The notes under the pieces were generated by a model. It was not told the DNA's origin and did not search any database. It saw only the letters and a list, made by a program, of their open reading frames with translations. This document shows, in pieces, positions 7,545 through 15,631 of a DNA stretch of 18,715 bases. Each line of letters opens with the position of its first letter. Within the stretch, counting starts at the first letter, position 1. Both the position numbers and the translations under genes were made by a program. Source of the stretch: Oscillospiraceae bacterium (GTDB lineage Bacteria; Bacillota; Clostridia; Oscillospirales; Ruminococcaceae); assembly GCA_014858325.1 (NCBI GenBank), contig RKCM01000094.1, positions 1 to 18,715 of the forward strand, read 5' to 3'.

Positions 7545-8714
7545 ATGAGCAAAAACAAACTGCTTTCCCGCGGCGGGACCCAGAGCTCGGTGACGAGCGT
7601 TCTGGCAGCGCTGCTGTGTATCGTCATCGGCATGGCCGTCGGCTTTTTGGTGCTGCTGGCCATCAACCCGGCACACGCCTGGGGCGACGGCTTTGTCCGC
7701 ATCGTGAAGGGCGGCTTCCACGACGCGCCCTACGGCGTGGGTAAGGAGCTGGCAAACGCCGCGCCCCTCATCATGACAGGCCTTTCCGTGGGCTTTGCCT
7801 TCAAGACCGGCCTGTTCAACATCGGTGCCGCCGGTCAGTACACGCTGGGCGCATACGGTGCGCTCTACTGTGCCATGATGCTCAAGCTGCCCTGGTTCGT
7901 CTGCCTGCTGGCTGCGGCCATTCTGGGCGGCATCTGGGGTGCCATCCCGGGTTTCTTCAAGGCCTACTTCAACATCAACGAGGTCATCACCTCCATCATG
8001 TTCAACTGGATCGGCCTGTATCTGGTCAATGAGCTCATTTACCAGAACGGTACCGGCCCCATGTACGATGTGCGCAACACCCGCACTTTCAACCTGAGCA
8101 AGAACCCCGATTACGCCCAGTCCCTCATCCCGGATTTCGGCCTGAACAAGCTGTTCCAGACCAACAGCACCACCATCGCCATCTTCCTGGCTGCCGTGGT
8201 CGCCGTCCTCATCTGGGTCGTTTTGAACAAGACCACCTTCGGCTACGAGCTCAAGGCCGTGGGCCTGAACAAGAGTGCCGCCCGCTACGCCGGCATCAAC
8301 GAGAAGAAGAACATCATCCTCTCCATGGCCATTGCCGGCGCGCTGGCAGGCTTTGGCGCGGGCCTGTTCTACCTCTCCAACGTGGGCCAGTGGAACCCCC
8401 TGAACTCCACCAGCCTGCCCGCCATGGGCTTCAACGGCATCTCCGTCGCCCTGCTGGCAAGCTCCAACCCCATCGGCACCATCTTCTCGGCCCTGTTCAT
8501 CTCCCACATCTCGGTGGGCGGCACCTTCCTTTCCACCAAGTATTACCCCACGGAGATCTCGGATCTCATCAGCGGCATCATCATCTACCTGTGCGCATTC
8601 TCCATGCTGTTCCGTGGCAAGATCCACGCTCTGCTGTTCAAGAATGCCGACAAGACCAACGTGAACGCAGAGCCCGCCCCTGCCAATACGGAAACCAAAA
8701 AGGAGGGCAAATAA
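7545..8714 (+). CDS. Nucleoside ABC transporter permease 1 (NupP/YufP-like)
   Basis: One of two membrane subunits that form the nucleoside channel. The 389-residue protein belongs to the BPD_transp_2 (RbsC/LivH-like) family, with about eight to ten hydrophobic segments. Typical family pieces are visible: GLSVGFAFKTGLFNIGAAGQ, the coupling region FNINEVITSIMFNW, and AVGLNKSAARYAGIN. The C-terminal ~20 residues are a charged, proline-rich tail. The ribosome site AAAGGGGAG lies in the end of the ATPase gene, six bases separate the two genes, and permease 2 begins one base after its stop, so the three are one operon. Confidence 0.93.
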   Translation: MSKNKLLSRGGTQSSVTSVLAALLCIVIGMAVGFLVLLAINPAHAWGDGFVRIVKGGFHDAPYGVGKELANAAPLIMTGLSVGFAFKTGLFNIGAAGQYTLGAYGALYCAMMLKLPWFVCLLAAAILGGIWGAIPGFFKAYFNINEVITSIMFNWIGLYLVNELIYQNGTGPMYDVRNTRTFNLSKNPDYAQSLIPDFGLNKLFQTNSTTIAIFLAAVVAVLIWVVLNKTTFGYELKAVGLNKSAARYAGINEKKNIILSMAIAGALAGFGAGLFYLSNVGQWNPLNSTSLPAMGFNGISVALLASSNPIGTIFSALFISHISVGGTFLSTKYYPTEISDLISGIIIYLCAFSMLFRGKIHALLFKNADKTNVNAEPAPANTETKKEGK

Positions 8715-8715
8715 T

Positions 8716-9633
8716 ATGCTGCTTCTGATCAAATATACCCTGCTGTATGGCATCGTGCTGATGCTGGTGGCCCTGGGCGGTATGTTCAGCGAGCATTCCG
8801 GCATCATCAACATCGCACTGGAAGGCATCATGGTCATCGGCGGCGTGGCAGGCGTGCTTACCCTGACCCTGCTGCCCGCCGGATTGCCGGCCTGGCTCAT
8901 CGTGGTCATCGCGGTGCTGGTGGCAGCGCTGGCCGGCATCCTTTACAGCCTGCTGCTGGCCTTTGCTTCCATCAACCTGAAGGCCGACCAGACCATCGGC
9001 GGCACGGCCCTGAACCTGCTGGCTACGGCCATTGCCGTGGTCATCGCCAAGTATTTCAGCACCAGCGGCAGCGCCAAGCTGAACTACTCCAACAAGCCCT
9101 TCCTGTTCAGCATCGGCAAGCTGGAGCTGAGCATCTTTGTCCCGCTGGGCATCGTCCTGCTCATCGTCAGCTACATCGTGCTGTATAAGACCCGCTTCGG
9201 CCTCCGCCTGCGGGCCTGCGGCGAGCATCCGCAGGCCGCCGACTCGGTGGGCATCAACGTCTACAAGATGCGCTACGCCGGTGTCATGATCTCCGGCGCA
9301 CTGGGTGCCATCGGCGGTCTGGCCTACATCGTGCCCCCCGTCCAGACCTGGAACTTCGAGGTCGGCGTGGCCGGTGCAGGCTTCCTGGCCATGGCCGTTA
9401 TGATCTTCGGCCAGTGGAAGCCCTTCAACATCTGCGGCGCGGCCATGTTCTTCGCCGTCTTCAAGAGTCTGGCCAACATTGCCGACTCCACCTTCCTGGC
9501 AAGGTTCCACTGGTCCAGCAACATCTACAACATGATGCCTTTCATCGCTTCGATGATCATTCTGGCCTTTACCTCCAAGAACAGCATGGCCCCCAAGGCC
9601 GAGGGTATCCCCTACGACAAGGGGTCCCGCTGA
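8716..9633 (+). CDS. Nucleoside ABC transporter permease 2 (NupQ/YufQ-like)
   Basis: The partner membrane subunit, 305 residues, same superfamily as permease 1. Family signatures are ALGGMFSEHSGIINIALEG near the N-terminus, LKADQTIGGTALNLLA in the middle, and RLRACGEHPQAADSVGINV near residues 161-179, the likely ATPase-contact loop. AAGGAGGG (8700-8707) is embedded in the end of the previous gene, and only one base separates its ATG from that stop, so translational coupling is likely. A moderate hairpin and then pdp follow. Confidence 0.93.
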   Translation: MLLLIKYTLLYGIVLMLVALGGMFSEHSGIINIALEGIMVIGGVAGVLTLTLLPAGLPAWLIVVIAVLVAALAGILYSLLLAFASINLKADQTIGGTALNLLATAIAVVIAKYFSTSGSAKLNYSNKPFLFSIGKLELSIFVPLGIVLLIVSYIVLYKTRFGLRLRACGEHPQAADSVGINVYKMRYAGVMISGALGAIGGLAYIVPPVQTWNFEVGVAGAGFLAMAVMIFGQWKPFNICGAAMFFAVFKSLANIADSTFLARFHWSSNIYNMMPFIASMIILAFTSKNSMAPKAEGIPYDKGSR

Positions 9634-9660
9634 TCCTTCATCTTTTGAGTTTTCATCGAT

Positions 9661-9690
9661 GCAGCCGCCTTTCCATAGGGCGGCTGTGTC
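9661..9690 (+). terminator. Weak terminator or processing hairpin before pdp
   Basis: CAGCCGCC (9662-9669) pairs with GGCGGCTG (9679-9686) around a 9-nt loop. The bases after it (TGTCCGTTTG) are a poor T-tract, so it probably lets part of the transcription through into pdp. No promoter is seen between it and pdp. Confidence 0.55.
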
Positions 9691-9709
9691 CGTTTGAGAG
9701 GAGATTTTT

Positions 9710-11029
9710 ATGCGTATCTATGATCTGATCGCGAAAAAACGAGACGGCGGCACTCACAGCCGCGAAGAGCTGGAGGCCATCGTCAACGGCTTCGTCAGCG
9801 GGGAGGTGGCCGATTACCAGATGGCCGCCTGGATGATGGCTGTCTACCTGCGGGGCATGACCGATGAGGAGACCGCCGAGCTGACCGACGTGATGGCCCA
9901 CAGCGGCGTCATGGTCGATCTTTCCCCCATCCCGGGCATCAAGGTGGACAAGCACTCCACCGGCGGCGTGGGCGATAAGACCACCCTCGTCATCGCCCCC
10001 ATTGTGGCGGCCTGCGGCGTGAAGATCGCCAAGATGAGCGGCCGGGGCTTGGGCCACACCGGCGGCACCATTGATAAGATGGAGAGCGTGCCTGGTACCC
10101 GGACGGCCCTCTCACAGGAGGAGTTCTTTGCCCAGGTGAACAAGATCGGCCTGTCGGTCATCGGCCAGAGCGAGGGCATCGCCGTGGCCGATAAAAAGAT
10201 GTACGCCCTGCGGGACGTCACCGCCACCGTCAGCTGCATCCCCCTCATCGCGTCCTCCATCATGTCCAAAAAGCTGGCCTCCGGCTCAGACGCCATCCTG
10301 CTGGACGTCACCACCGGCACCGGCGCGTTTATGAAGACGGTGGACCAGAGCATCGAGCTGGCAAAGCTGATGGTCTCCATCGGCACCCACCACGGCCGCC
10401 GCGTGGCCGCCATGATCACCGATATGGACACCCCGCTGGGCCACAACATCGGCAACAGTCTGGAAGTGATGGAGAGCATGGACGTGCTCAAGGGCCGCGG
10501 CCCAGCCGACCTGACCGAGGTGTGCCTGCAGCTGGCCGCCAATATGCTGGTGCTGGCCGGAAAAGGCACCCCCGCCCAGTGCCGGGCCATGGCGCAGGCG
10601 GTCATTGACGACGGCTCTGCCTTTGCCAAGTGCAAGGAGATGTTCGCAGCCCAGGGCGGCGACACCCGCGTGCTGGACGATTACAGCCTGTTTGCAAAGC
10701 CCGCCGCCTGCTATGAGCTGCTGGCCGAGCAGGACGGCTACATCGCGGCCAACGACGCCGAGAAGATCGGCTCCGCCAGCGTGCTGCTGGGCGCAGGCCG
10801 CCAGAAAAAGGGCGACCCGCTGGATTTTGCCGCCGGCATCACCCTGCACAAAAAGCGCGGCGACTACGTCCACAAGGGCGAGAGCCTGGCAACCTTCTAC
10901 GGTGCAGCGGACAAGTTTGAAGCCGCTGCCGCCGAGTACCGCAGCGGCCTTGTGTACGGCGCGGAAAAGCCGGAGGAAGCCCCGCTGGTATACGCCCTTG
11001 TCACCAAGGACGGCGTAGAGCGGTACTGA
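9710..11029 (+). CDS. pdp: Pyrimidine-nucleoside phosphorylase
   Basis: Phosphorolyses uridine, thymidine and deoxyuridine to base plus (deoxy)ribose-1-phosphate, completing the salvage set with Cdd and the importer. The 439 residues match the family from the N-terminal helical domain to the C-terminal domain. Phosphate/active-site motif KHSTGGVGDK lies at 81-90, and the family signature SGRGLGHTGGT at 110-120. In Gram-positives this fold is usually the broad Pdp rather than a strict thymidine phosphorylase (DeoA); the sequence alone does not settle which. AGAGGAG (9695-9701) precedes the ATG. It lies 76 bases after permease 2, probably read through a weak hairpin, and is closed by a strong terminator. 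Confidence 0.94.
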   Translation: MRIYDLIAKKRDGGTHSREELEAIVNGFVSGEVADYQMAAWMMAVYLRGMTDEETAELTDVMAHSGVMVDLSPIPGIKVDKHSTGGVGDKTTLVIAPIVAACGVKIAKMSGRGLGHTGGTIDKMESVPGTRTALSQEEFFAQVNKIGLSVIGQSEGIAVADKKMYALRDVTATVSCIPLIASSIMSKKLASGSDAILLDVTTGTGAFMKTVDQSIELAKLMVSIGTHHGRRVAAMITDMDTPLGHNIGNSLEVMESMDVLKGRGPADLTEVCLQLAANMLVLAGKGTPAQCRAMAQAVIDDGSAFAKCKEMFAAQGGDTRVLDDYSLFAKPAACYELLAEQDGYIAANDAEKIGSASVLLGAGRQKKGDPLDFAAGITLHKKRGDYVHKGESLATFYGAADKFEAAAAEYRSGLVYGAEKPEEAPLVYALVTKDGVERY

Positions 11030-11130
11030 GACCTGACAGCAGGGGAGACCTTGCGCTTATAACGATACTTTTCCGCTGATGACGCCCAAAGCGCACGCGG
11101 AGGGCATTCTGAATCATTTCGACCCAAGGA

Positions 11131-11167
11131 GGCTGCTGCACAAAAGCTGTGCGGCAGTCCCTTTTTT
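11131..11167 (+). terminator. Intrinsic terminator after pdp
   Basis: CTGCTGCACA (11133-11142) pairs with TGTGCGGCAG (11148-11157; one G-T pair), extended outward by GG/TC, with a 5-nt loop. Six T follow at 11162-11167. Confidence 0.85.
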
Positions 11168-11250
11168 GCGCTTTCACGCTGAAAACAGGTAATCCTGCAC
11201 AAAAGAACCGTCGCTTTTTAAGCAATTCGATGTATTTGTAGGGCAAACAG

Positions 11251-11279
11251 TGGAACTTTGCGACTGGATATGATATACT
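11251..11279 (+). promoter_or_regulatory. Promoter of trkA-trkH
   Basis: TATACT (11274-11279) preceded by TGA (11271-11273), an extended -10. The -35 is poor (TGGAAC, 11251-11256, 17-nt spacer), as is usual where an extended -10 compensates. Start near 11286. Confidence 0.6.
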
Positions 11280-11333
11280 AAGCTGTATTTGTATACCCCG
11301 GGAAAGGGGCTGCCAAAGGAGAAAGGACTTGTT

Positions 11334-12692
11334 ATGAAGATCATTCTGGTGGGCAGCGGCAAGGTCGGTACCGCCCTTGCGCGGCAGCTCAGCGAGGAGG
11401 GCCACAACGTGACCGTTGTGGACACGAACAAGGCGCGGGTGGAGCACCTGATCGAGACGTACGACGTGCTGGGCATCGTGGGCAACGGCTCCTCCATCAC
11501 TACCCTGTCCGAAGCCGGCATTGAGGATGCGGACGTGTTCATTGCCGTGACCGGTTCGGACGAGCTGAACCTGCTGTGCTGTATGTTTGCCAAAAAGGCG
11601 GGCCACTGCCACGCCATTGCCCGCGTGCGCAACCCGTCCTACAGCCACGAGCTGGACTTTATCAAAAAACAGATCGGCATTTCGGCCATCATCAACCCGG
11701 AAATGGCGGCAGCCAAGGAGATCTCCCATCTGCTGCGGTTCCCGGGGGCCAGCAAGATCGACACCTTTGCGGGCGGCCGCGTGCGGCTGATCAAGTTTGC
11801 GCTCACCGAGGCACAGGGGCTGGACGGTGTAGCCATCCGCGAGATCCCCAGTCGGCTCAAGAGCGACATTCTGGTGTGTGCCGTGGAGCGTGACGGCGGG
11901 GTGATCATCCCCAACGGCAACTTTGTGCTGCAGAACGGCGATCAGGTCACCTTCCTGGCCACTCAGGAAAACGCGCATGCCTTCTTCCGGCAGATCCACA
12001 TGCCGGTGCGGCCGGTGCGCAACGCCCTGATCGTGGGCGGCGGCGCCATCGCGTTCTACCTGAGCCAGGAGCTGCTGGAGAACCATGTCCGGGTGCGCAT
12101 CGTGGAGCGGGATGCCGCCCGCGCCCAGGAGCTGGCCGAGCAGCTGCCCGGTGCCCAGGTCCTGAACGAGGACGGCTCCAACCGGGACTTCCTGCTGTCG
12201 GAGGGCCTGGAGTCCGCAGAGTCCTTTGTGGCCCTGACCAACATCGACGAAGAAAACGTGCTGCTGACCCTGTTTGCCAAAAAGCATTCCCACGGCAAGC
12301 TGGTGACCAAGGTGAACCGTCTGGAGTTCGATGACATTCTGGCCGGGCTGGATCTGGGCAGCGTGGTGTACCCCAAGTACATGACCTGCGATTACATTGT
12401 GCAGTATGTGCGTGCCCTGCAGAATGAGGCGGGCAGCAACATCAAGACCCTGTACCGCATCCTGGATGACCGCGTGGAAGCGTTGGAATTCACGGTGCAC
12501 GAGGAGAGCCGGGCCACCGGTGTGCCCCTGAGCCAGCTGCACCTGAAAAAGAACCTGCTGCTGTGCTGCATCACCCGCGGCGACCGCATCCTGATCCCCC
12601 GCGGCGGCGACCAGATCCAGGTGGGCGACAACGTGATCGTGGTAACGCTGGAGCATGGCCTGCATGACCTGCGGGACATCGTGGAGAGCTGA
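11334..12692 (+). CDS. trkA: Trk potassium uptake regulatory subunit TrkA
   Basis: Cytoplasmic gating ring of the K+ uptake channel, which senses nucleotides. The 452-residue protein has the full double arrangement RCK_N-RCK_C-RCK_N-RCK_C. The first Rossmann fold is canonical (GSGKVG at 7-12, acidic D30 after beta-2, as for NAD(H) binding). The second carries GGGAIA near 232-237, lacking the last Gly, followed by VERD, so it may bind nucleotide differently. ATG 11334 is chosen over an upstream in-frame ATG at 11289 because AAAGGAGAAAGGA (11315-11327) lies just before it. trkH starts 12 bases after the stop: an operon of channel and gate. Confidence 0.94.
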   Translation: MKIILVGSGKVGTALARQLSEEGHNVTVVDTNKARVEHLIETYDVLGIVGNGSSITTLSEAGIEDADVFIAVTGSDELNLLCCMFAKKAGHCHAIARVRNPSYSHELDFIKKQIGISAIINPEMAAAKEISHLLRFPGASKIDTFAGGRVRLIKFALTEAQGLDGVAIREIPSRLKSDILVCAVERDGGVIIPNGNFVLQNGDQVTFLATQENAHAFFRQIHMPVRPVRNALIVGGGAIAFYLSQELLENHVRVRIVERDAARAQELAEQLPGAQVLNEDGSNRDFLLSEGLESAESFVALTNIDEENVLLTLFAKKHSHGKLVTKVNRLEFDDILAGLDLGSVVYPKYMTCDYIVQYVRALQNEAGSNIKTLYRILDDRVEALEFTVHEESRATGVPLSQLHLKKNLLLCCITRGDRILIPRGGDQIQVGDNVIVVTLEHGLHDLRDIVES

Positions 12693-12704
12693 CGGAGGCG
12701 GGCT

Positions 12705-14147
12705 ATGAATTATGCGATCGTTTTCCGTCTGCTGGGCTATATCCTGATGATCGAGGGCACCCTGCTGCTTCTGCCCGCCGCTGCCAGCCTGATCTACGGC
12801 GAGTGGATGGTACTGGCAGTGTTCCTGCTCACGGCTGCCGTGAGCGCAGGCATCGGCTTTGCGCTGCGGGCCATCAAGCCCCGCAGCAAGGTATTCTATA
12901 TGCGGGAGGGCTTTACTGCCACCGCACTGAGCTGGATCGTCATCTCGGTGGTGGGTGCCGCGCCTTTCGTGCTCACCGGCTGCATTCCCAACCCGGTGGA
13001 TGCCCTGTTTGAGACGGTATCCGGCTTTACCACCACCGGTGCCAGCATCCTGCCGGAGGTGGAGAGCCTGCCCAAGGGCATTTTGTTCTGGCGCAGCTTC
13101 ACCCACTGGATCGGCGGCATGGGCGTGCTGGTGTTCCTGCTTTCGCTGCTGCCGCTGACCGGCGGCTCCCATGTGAACCTGATGAAGGCAGAGAGCCCCG
13201 GCCCCCAGGTGGACAAGCTGGTGCCCAAGGTGCAGTCTACCGCCAAGATCCTGTATGGCATCTATCTGGCCTTGACCGTGCTGGAACTGCTGTTCCTGCT
13301 GGCGGGGCACATGCCGCTGTTTGAGGCCCTGCTTACCGCCTTTGGCACGGCAGGCACCGGCGGCTTCGGCTTCCAGAATGACAGCTTTGCCAGCTTCTCG
13401 CCCTACATCCAGTGGGTCGTGACCGTGTTCATGATCCTGTTCGGCGTCAACTTCAACGCCTACTTCCTGCTGCTGATGCGCCGGTTCCGCCGTGCTGCAG
13501 CCAGCGAAGAGGTGCGCGGCTACTTTGTGGTCATTGCAGCCGCCATTGCCATCATCACGGCCAACATCTACAGCATCTACAACAGCTTTGGCGAGGCGCT
13601 GCGGCAAGCGGCGTTCCAGGTGGGTTCCATCATCACCACCACGGGCTTTTCCAGCTGCGATTTTGACCTGTGGCCCACCCTGTCCAAGGAAGTGCTGGTG
13701 GTGCTGATGTTCATTGGTGCCTGTGCCGGAAGCACCGGCGGCGGCATCAAGGTGAGCCGCATCCTCATTTTGGGCAAGACGCTGGGCAAGGAGCTCAAGC
13801 AGGCTCTGCACCCGCAGGTGGTGGCTCCGGCGCGTATGGACGGCAAGCTGCTGAACCATGAGACCATCCGTACCACCAACGTGTTCATGGCGGCCTACAG
13901 CTTCATCTTTGTGGGGTCCTTCCTGCTCATCAGTCTGAACGGCTTTGACATGGTGACCAATTTCACTGCCGTGGCCGCCACTCTGAACAACATCGGCCCG
14001 GGCCTGGAGCTGGTGGGCCCCATGCAGAACTTTAGCGGTTTTGCAGACCCGGCCAAGCTGGTGCTGATCTTTGACATGCTGGCAGGCCGGTTGGAGATCT
14101 TCCCCATGCTGGTGCTGTTCCTGCCCGACACCTGGCGCAAATTCTGA
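12705..14147 (+). CDS. trkH: Trk potassium uptake channel subunit TrkH
   Basis: Membrane pore of the Trk/Ktr K+ uptake system. The 480 residues hold four membrane-pore-membrane repeats with selectivity-filter loops visible: TTTGAS (109-114), TAGTGGF (215-221), TTTGFS (311-316) and TLNNIGPG (426-433). The Gly of each loop is conserved, so the channel should be functional. The loop after the third filter (GACAGSTGGGIKVSR, 338-352) is the family's gating region. GGAGG (12694-12698) lies six bases from the ATG. Length fits TrkH (about 480) better than KtrB (about 450). A hairpin terminator follows. Confidence 0.94.
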   Translation: MNYAIVFRLLGYILMIEGTLLLLPAAASLIYGEWMVLAVFLLTAAVSAGIGFALRAIKPRSKVFYMREGFTATALSWIVISVVGAAPFVLTGCIPNPVDALFETVSGFTTTGASILPEVESLPKGILFWRSFTHWIGGMGVLVFLLSLLPLTGGSHVNLMKAESPGPQVDKLVPKVQSTAKILYGIYLALTVLELLFLLAGHMPLFEALLTAFGTAGTGGFGFQNDSFASFSPYIQWVVTVFMILFGVNFNAYFLLLMRRFRRAAASEEVRGYFVVIAAAIAIITANIYSIYNSFGEALRQAAFQVGSIITTTGFSSCDFDLWPTLSKEVLVVLMFIGACAGSTGGGIKVSRILILGKTLGKELKQALHPQVVAPARMDGKLLNHETIRTTNVFMAAYSFIFVGSFLLISLNGFDMVTNFTAVAATLNNIGPGLELVGPMQNFSGFADPAKLVLIFDMLAGRLEIFPMLVLFLPDTWRKF

Positions 14148-14164
14148 TCGTACAACGAAATCTA

Positions 14165-14196
14165 AAAGGGGCCACCCGCTGCGGGCGGCCCCTTTG
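14165..14196 (+). terminator. Terminator after trkH
   Basis: AAAGGGGCC (14165-14173) pairs with GGCCCCTTT (14187-14195). The interior CCCG/CGGG closes a 3-nt loop, with one A-C mismatch between the two helices. The stem is very stable but the T-run is only three bases, so it may act with reduced efficiency. Confidence 0.75.
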
Positions 14197-14202
14197 CCAT
14201 GC

Positions 14203-14231
14203 TTGCGTTCTGCAGGCAAAAAGGGTACAAT
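14203..14231 (+). promoter_or_regulatory. Promoter of the CmpB-family membrane protein gene
   Basis: TTGCGT (14203-14208), a 17-nt spacer and TACAAT (14226-14231), beginning eight bases after the trkH terminator stem. Start near 14238. Confidence 0.65.
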
Positions 14232-14273
14232 ACAACTGCTGGAAAACCAACGCTTTTGGAAGAAAGGACTGCT

Positions 14274-15578
14274 ATGGAATACGATTTTTATACGCTGGGC
14301 GTCCTTTACCTGGTCTACTCGTTTACGGGCTGGGTAGGGGAGACGGTAGTAGCTACGGTGCGGGGCAAGCATTTTGCCAACCGCGGCGCAGCAGCCGGGC
14401 CCTTCTGCTTTGTGTACGGCTCCACGGCGGTACTGCTGGCCGTGGGCTTCACGGATCTGCGCAGCGACCCGGTGTACCTCTTCTTTGCCTGTACGCTGGC
14501 CTCCACGGTCATGGAGTGGCTGACGGCTAAGCTGCTGGAACGGCTGCACCGCCGCAAATGGTGGGACTACTCCGGTAAGCGCTTCAACCTGAACGGCTAT
14601 GTCTGCCTGCAGTATTCGCTGCTGTGGGGCGTGCTGGGCACTGCCAGCGTGCTGTGGCTCAATGGCCTGCTGCTGCGGCTGTGCCAGGCCATCCCGAGCT
14701 GGCTGCTGCACCCGCTGGTGTGGGCGGCGGTCATCGTGGCAGCGCTGGACCAGATCGGTTCGGCCGTGCTGGTGGGGCGCTATGCGGCCAAACACCCGGT
14801 GCTGGAACAGCTGAACCAGCGGCTGGGTGAAAGCTCCGACGGCCTGCGCCGCCGCATTGCCCTGTATGTGGAAAAGCGCATCCAGCGGGCCTACCCGGCG
14901 GCGGCCCGGCAGGAACCGACCATTGCTCAGAACGGCGAAACGCCCCTGAGCGCCGCCGACCTGCTGTGGCTGTTCGTGGTGGGCGCGTTTCTGGGTGACC
15001 TGGTGGAAACAGTGTTCTGCCGCCTGACGGCAGGCGTCTGGATGAGCCGTTCCAGTCTGGTGTGGGGGCCGTTCAGCGTGGTGTGGGGCCTGGCTCTGGC
15101 CCTGACCACCGTGCTGCTGCGCCAGAATCAGGACAAGAGCGACCGCTACCTGTTTGTGTTCGGCACGGTGATGGGCGGCGTGTACGAGTATGTGTGCAGC
15201 GCCGTGACCGAGCTGTTGTTCGGCACGGTGTTCTGGGATTACAGCAAATTCAAATTCAATCTGGGCGGGCGCATCAACCTGCTGTACTGCTTCTTCTGGG
15301 GCATGGCGGCCGTGGTGTGGATGCGCTACGGCTACCCGGTGGTCATGAAGTGCATGACCCGTCTGCGCAGCCGGGTGCGGCCGTGGATGACCGTGCTGCT
15401 GGCGGTGTTCATGGCGGTGAACATGGTCACCAGCTCGCTGGCGCTGGCCCGTTACGACGCCCGCACCAGCGGGGTGCCAGCTGCCAATGCCGTGGAGACC
15501 TATCTGGACGCCCATTTCGACAATGCCCGCATGGAACGCATCTATCCCAACGCGAAAAAAGTGGAAAAGGCCGGGTGA
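14274..15578 (+). CDS. Membrane protein with two ABC_trans_CmpB repeats, function unknown
   Basis: A 434-residue integral membrane protein made of two copies of the CmpB-like domain (Pfam ABC_trans_CmpB). Repeat 1 spans about residues 1-155 and repeat 2 about 225-380. Each carries the same motif: WWDYSGKRFNLNGY...SLLWG near 97-121 and FWDYSKFKFNLGGR...CFFWG near 320-344. A charged linker of about 60 residues joins them, and a short C-terminal tail follows the last membrane segment. Despite the family name, no ABC partner lies nearby, and I assign no substrate. ATG 14274 has AGAAAGGA just upstream; the in-frame ATG at 14199 overlaps the promoter. It is monocistronic by its own promoter. Confidence 0.85.
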   Translation: MEYDFYTLGVLYLVYSFTGWVGETVVATVRGKHFANRGAAAGPFCFVYGSTAVLLAVGFTDLRSDPVYLFFACTLASTVMEWLTAKLLERLHRRKWWDYSGKRFNLNGYVCLQYSLLWGVLGTASVLWLNGLLLRLCQAIPSWLLHPLVWAAVIVAALDQIGSAVLVGRYAAKHPVLEQLNQRLGESSDGLRRRIALYVEKRIQRAYPAAARQEPTIAQNGETPLSAADLLWLFVVGAFLGDLVETVFCRLTAGVWMSRSSLVWGPFSVVWGLALALTTVLLRQNQDKSDRYLFVFGTVMGGVYEYVCSAVTELLFGTVFWDYSKFKFNLGGRINLLYCFFWGMAAVVWMRYGYPVVMKCMTRLRSRVRPWMTVLLAVFMAVNMVTSSLALARYDARTSGVPAANAVETYLDAHFDNARMERIYPNAKKVEKAG

Positions 15579-15595
15579 AATTTGCAGGTTTCCCC

Positions 15596-15624
15596 TTGCG
15601 CTTTGCCGTTGAAACAGGTATAAT
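15596..15624 (+). promoter_or_regulatory. Promoter of the riboswitch-exchanger transcript
   Basis: TTGCGC (15596-15601), a 17-nt spacer and a perfect TATAAT (15619-15624). The predicted start at about 15631 is exactly where the aptamer begins. Confidence 0.85.
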
Positions 15625-15631
15625 ATGCAAA

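Larger units (their letters stand above)
11030..11333 (+). other. 304-bp intergenic region: possible structured element, terminator, promoter
   Basis: No convincing gene. Positions 11030-11130 are GC-rich and not AT-rich like a normal spacer, with potential pairings TGCGC (11052-11056)/GCGCA (11091-11095) and GCCC (11084-11087)/GGGC (11102-11105). The pdp terminator follows at 11131-11167. Positions 11166-11205 resemble the promoter at 15596-15632. AT-rich DNA with the trkA promoter completes the region. The first 100 bases may be a dispersed element or a small RNA; this is a guess from composition and pairing. Confidence 0.35.

Noticed and set aside
6111..8939. A 942-codon open frame on the minus strand
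   Set aside because: It lies opposite the ATPase and both permeases, has no ribosome site or family motif, and has the same His/Gln/Gly-rich antisense composition.
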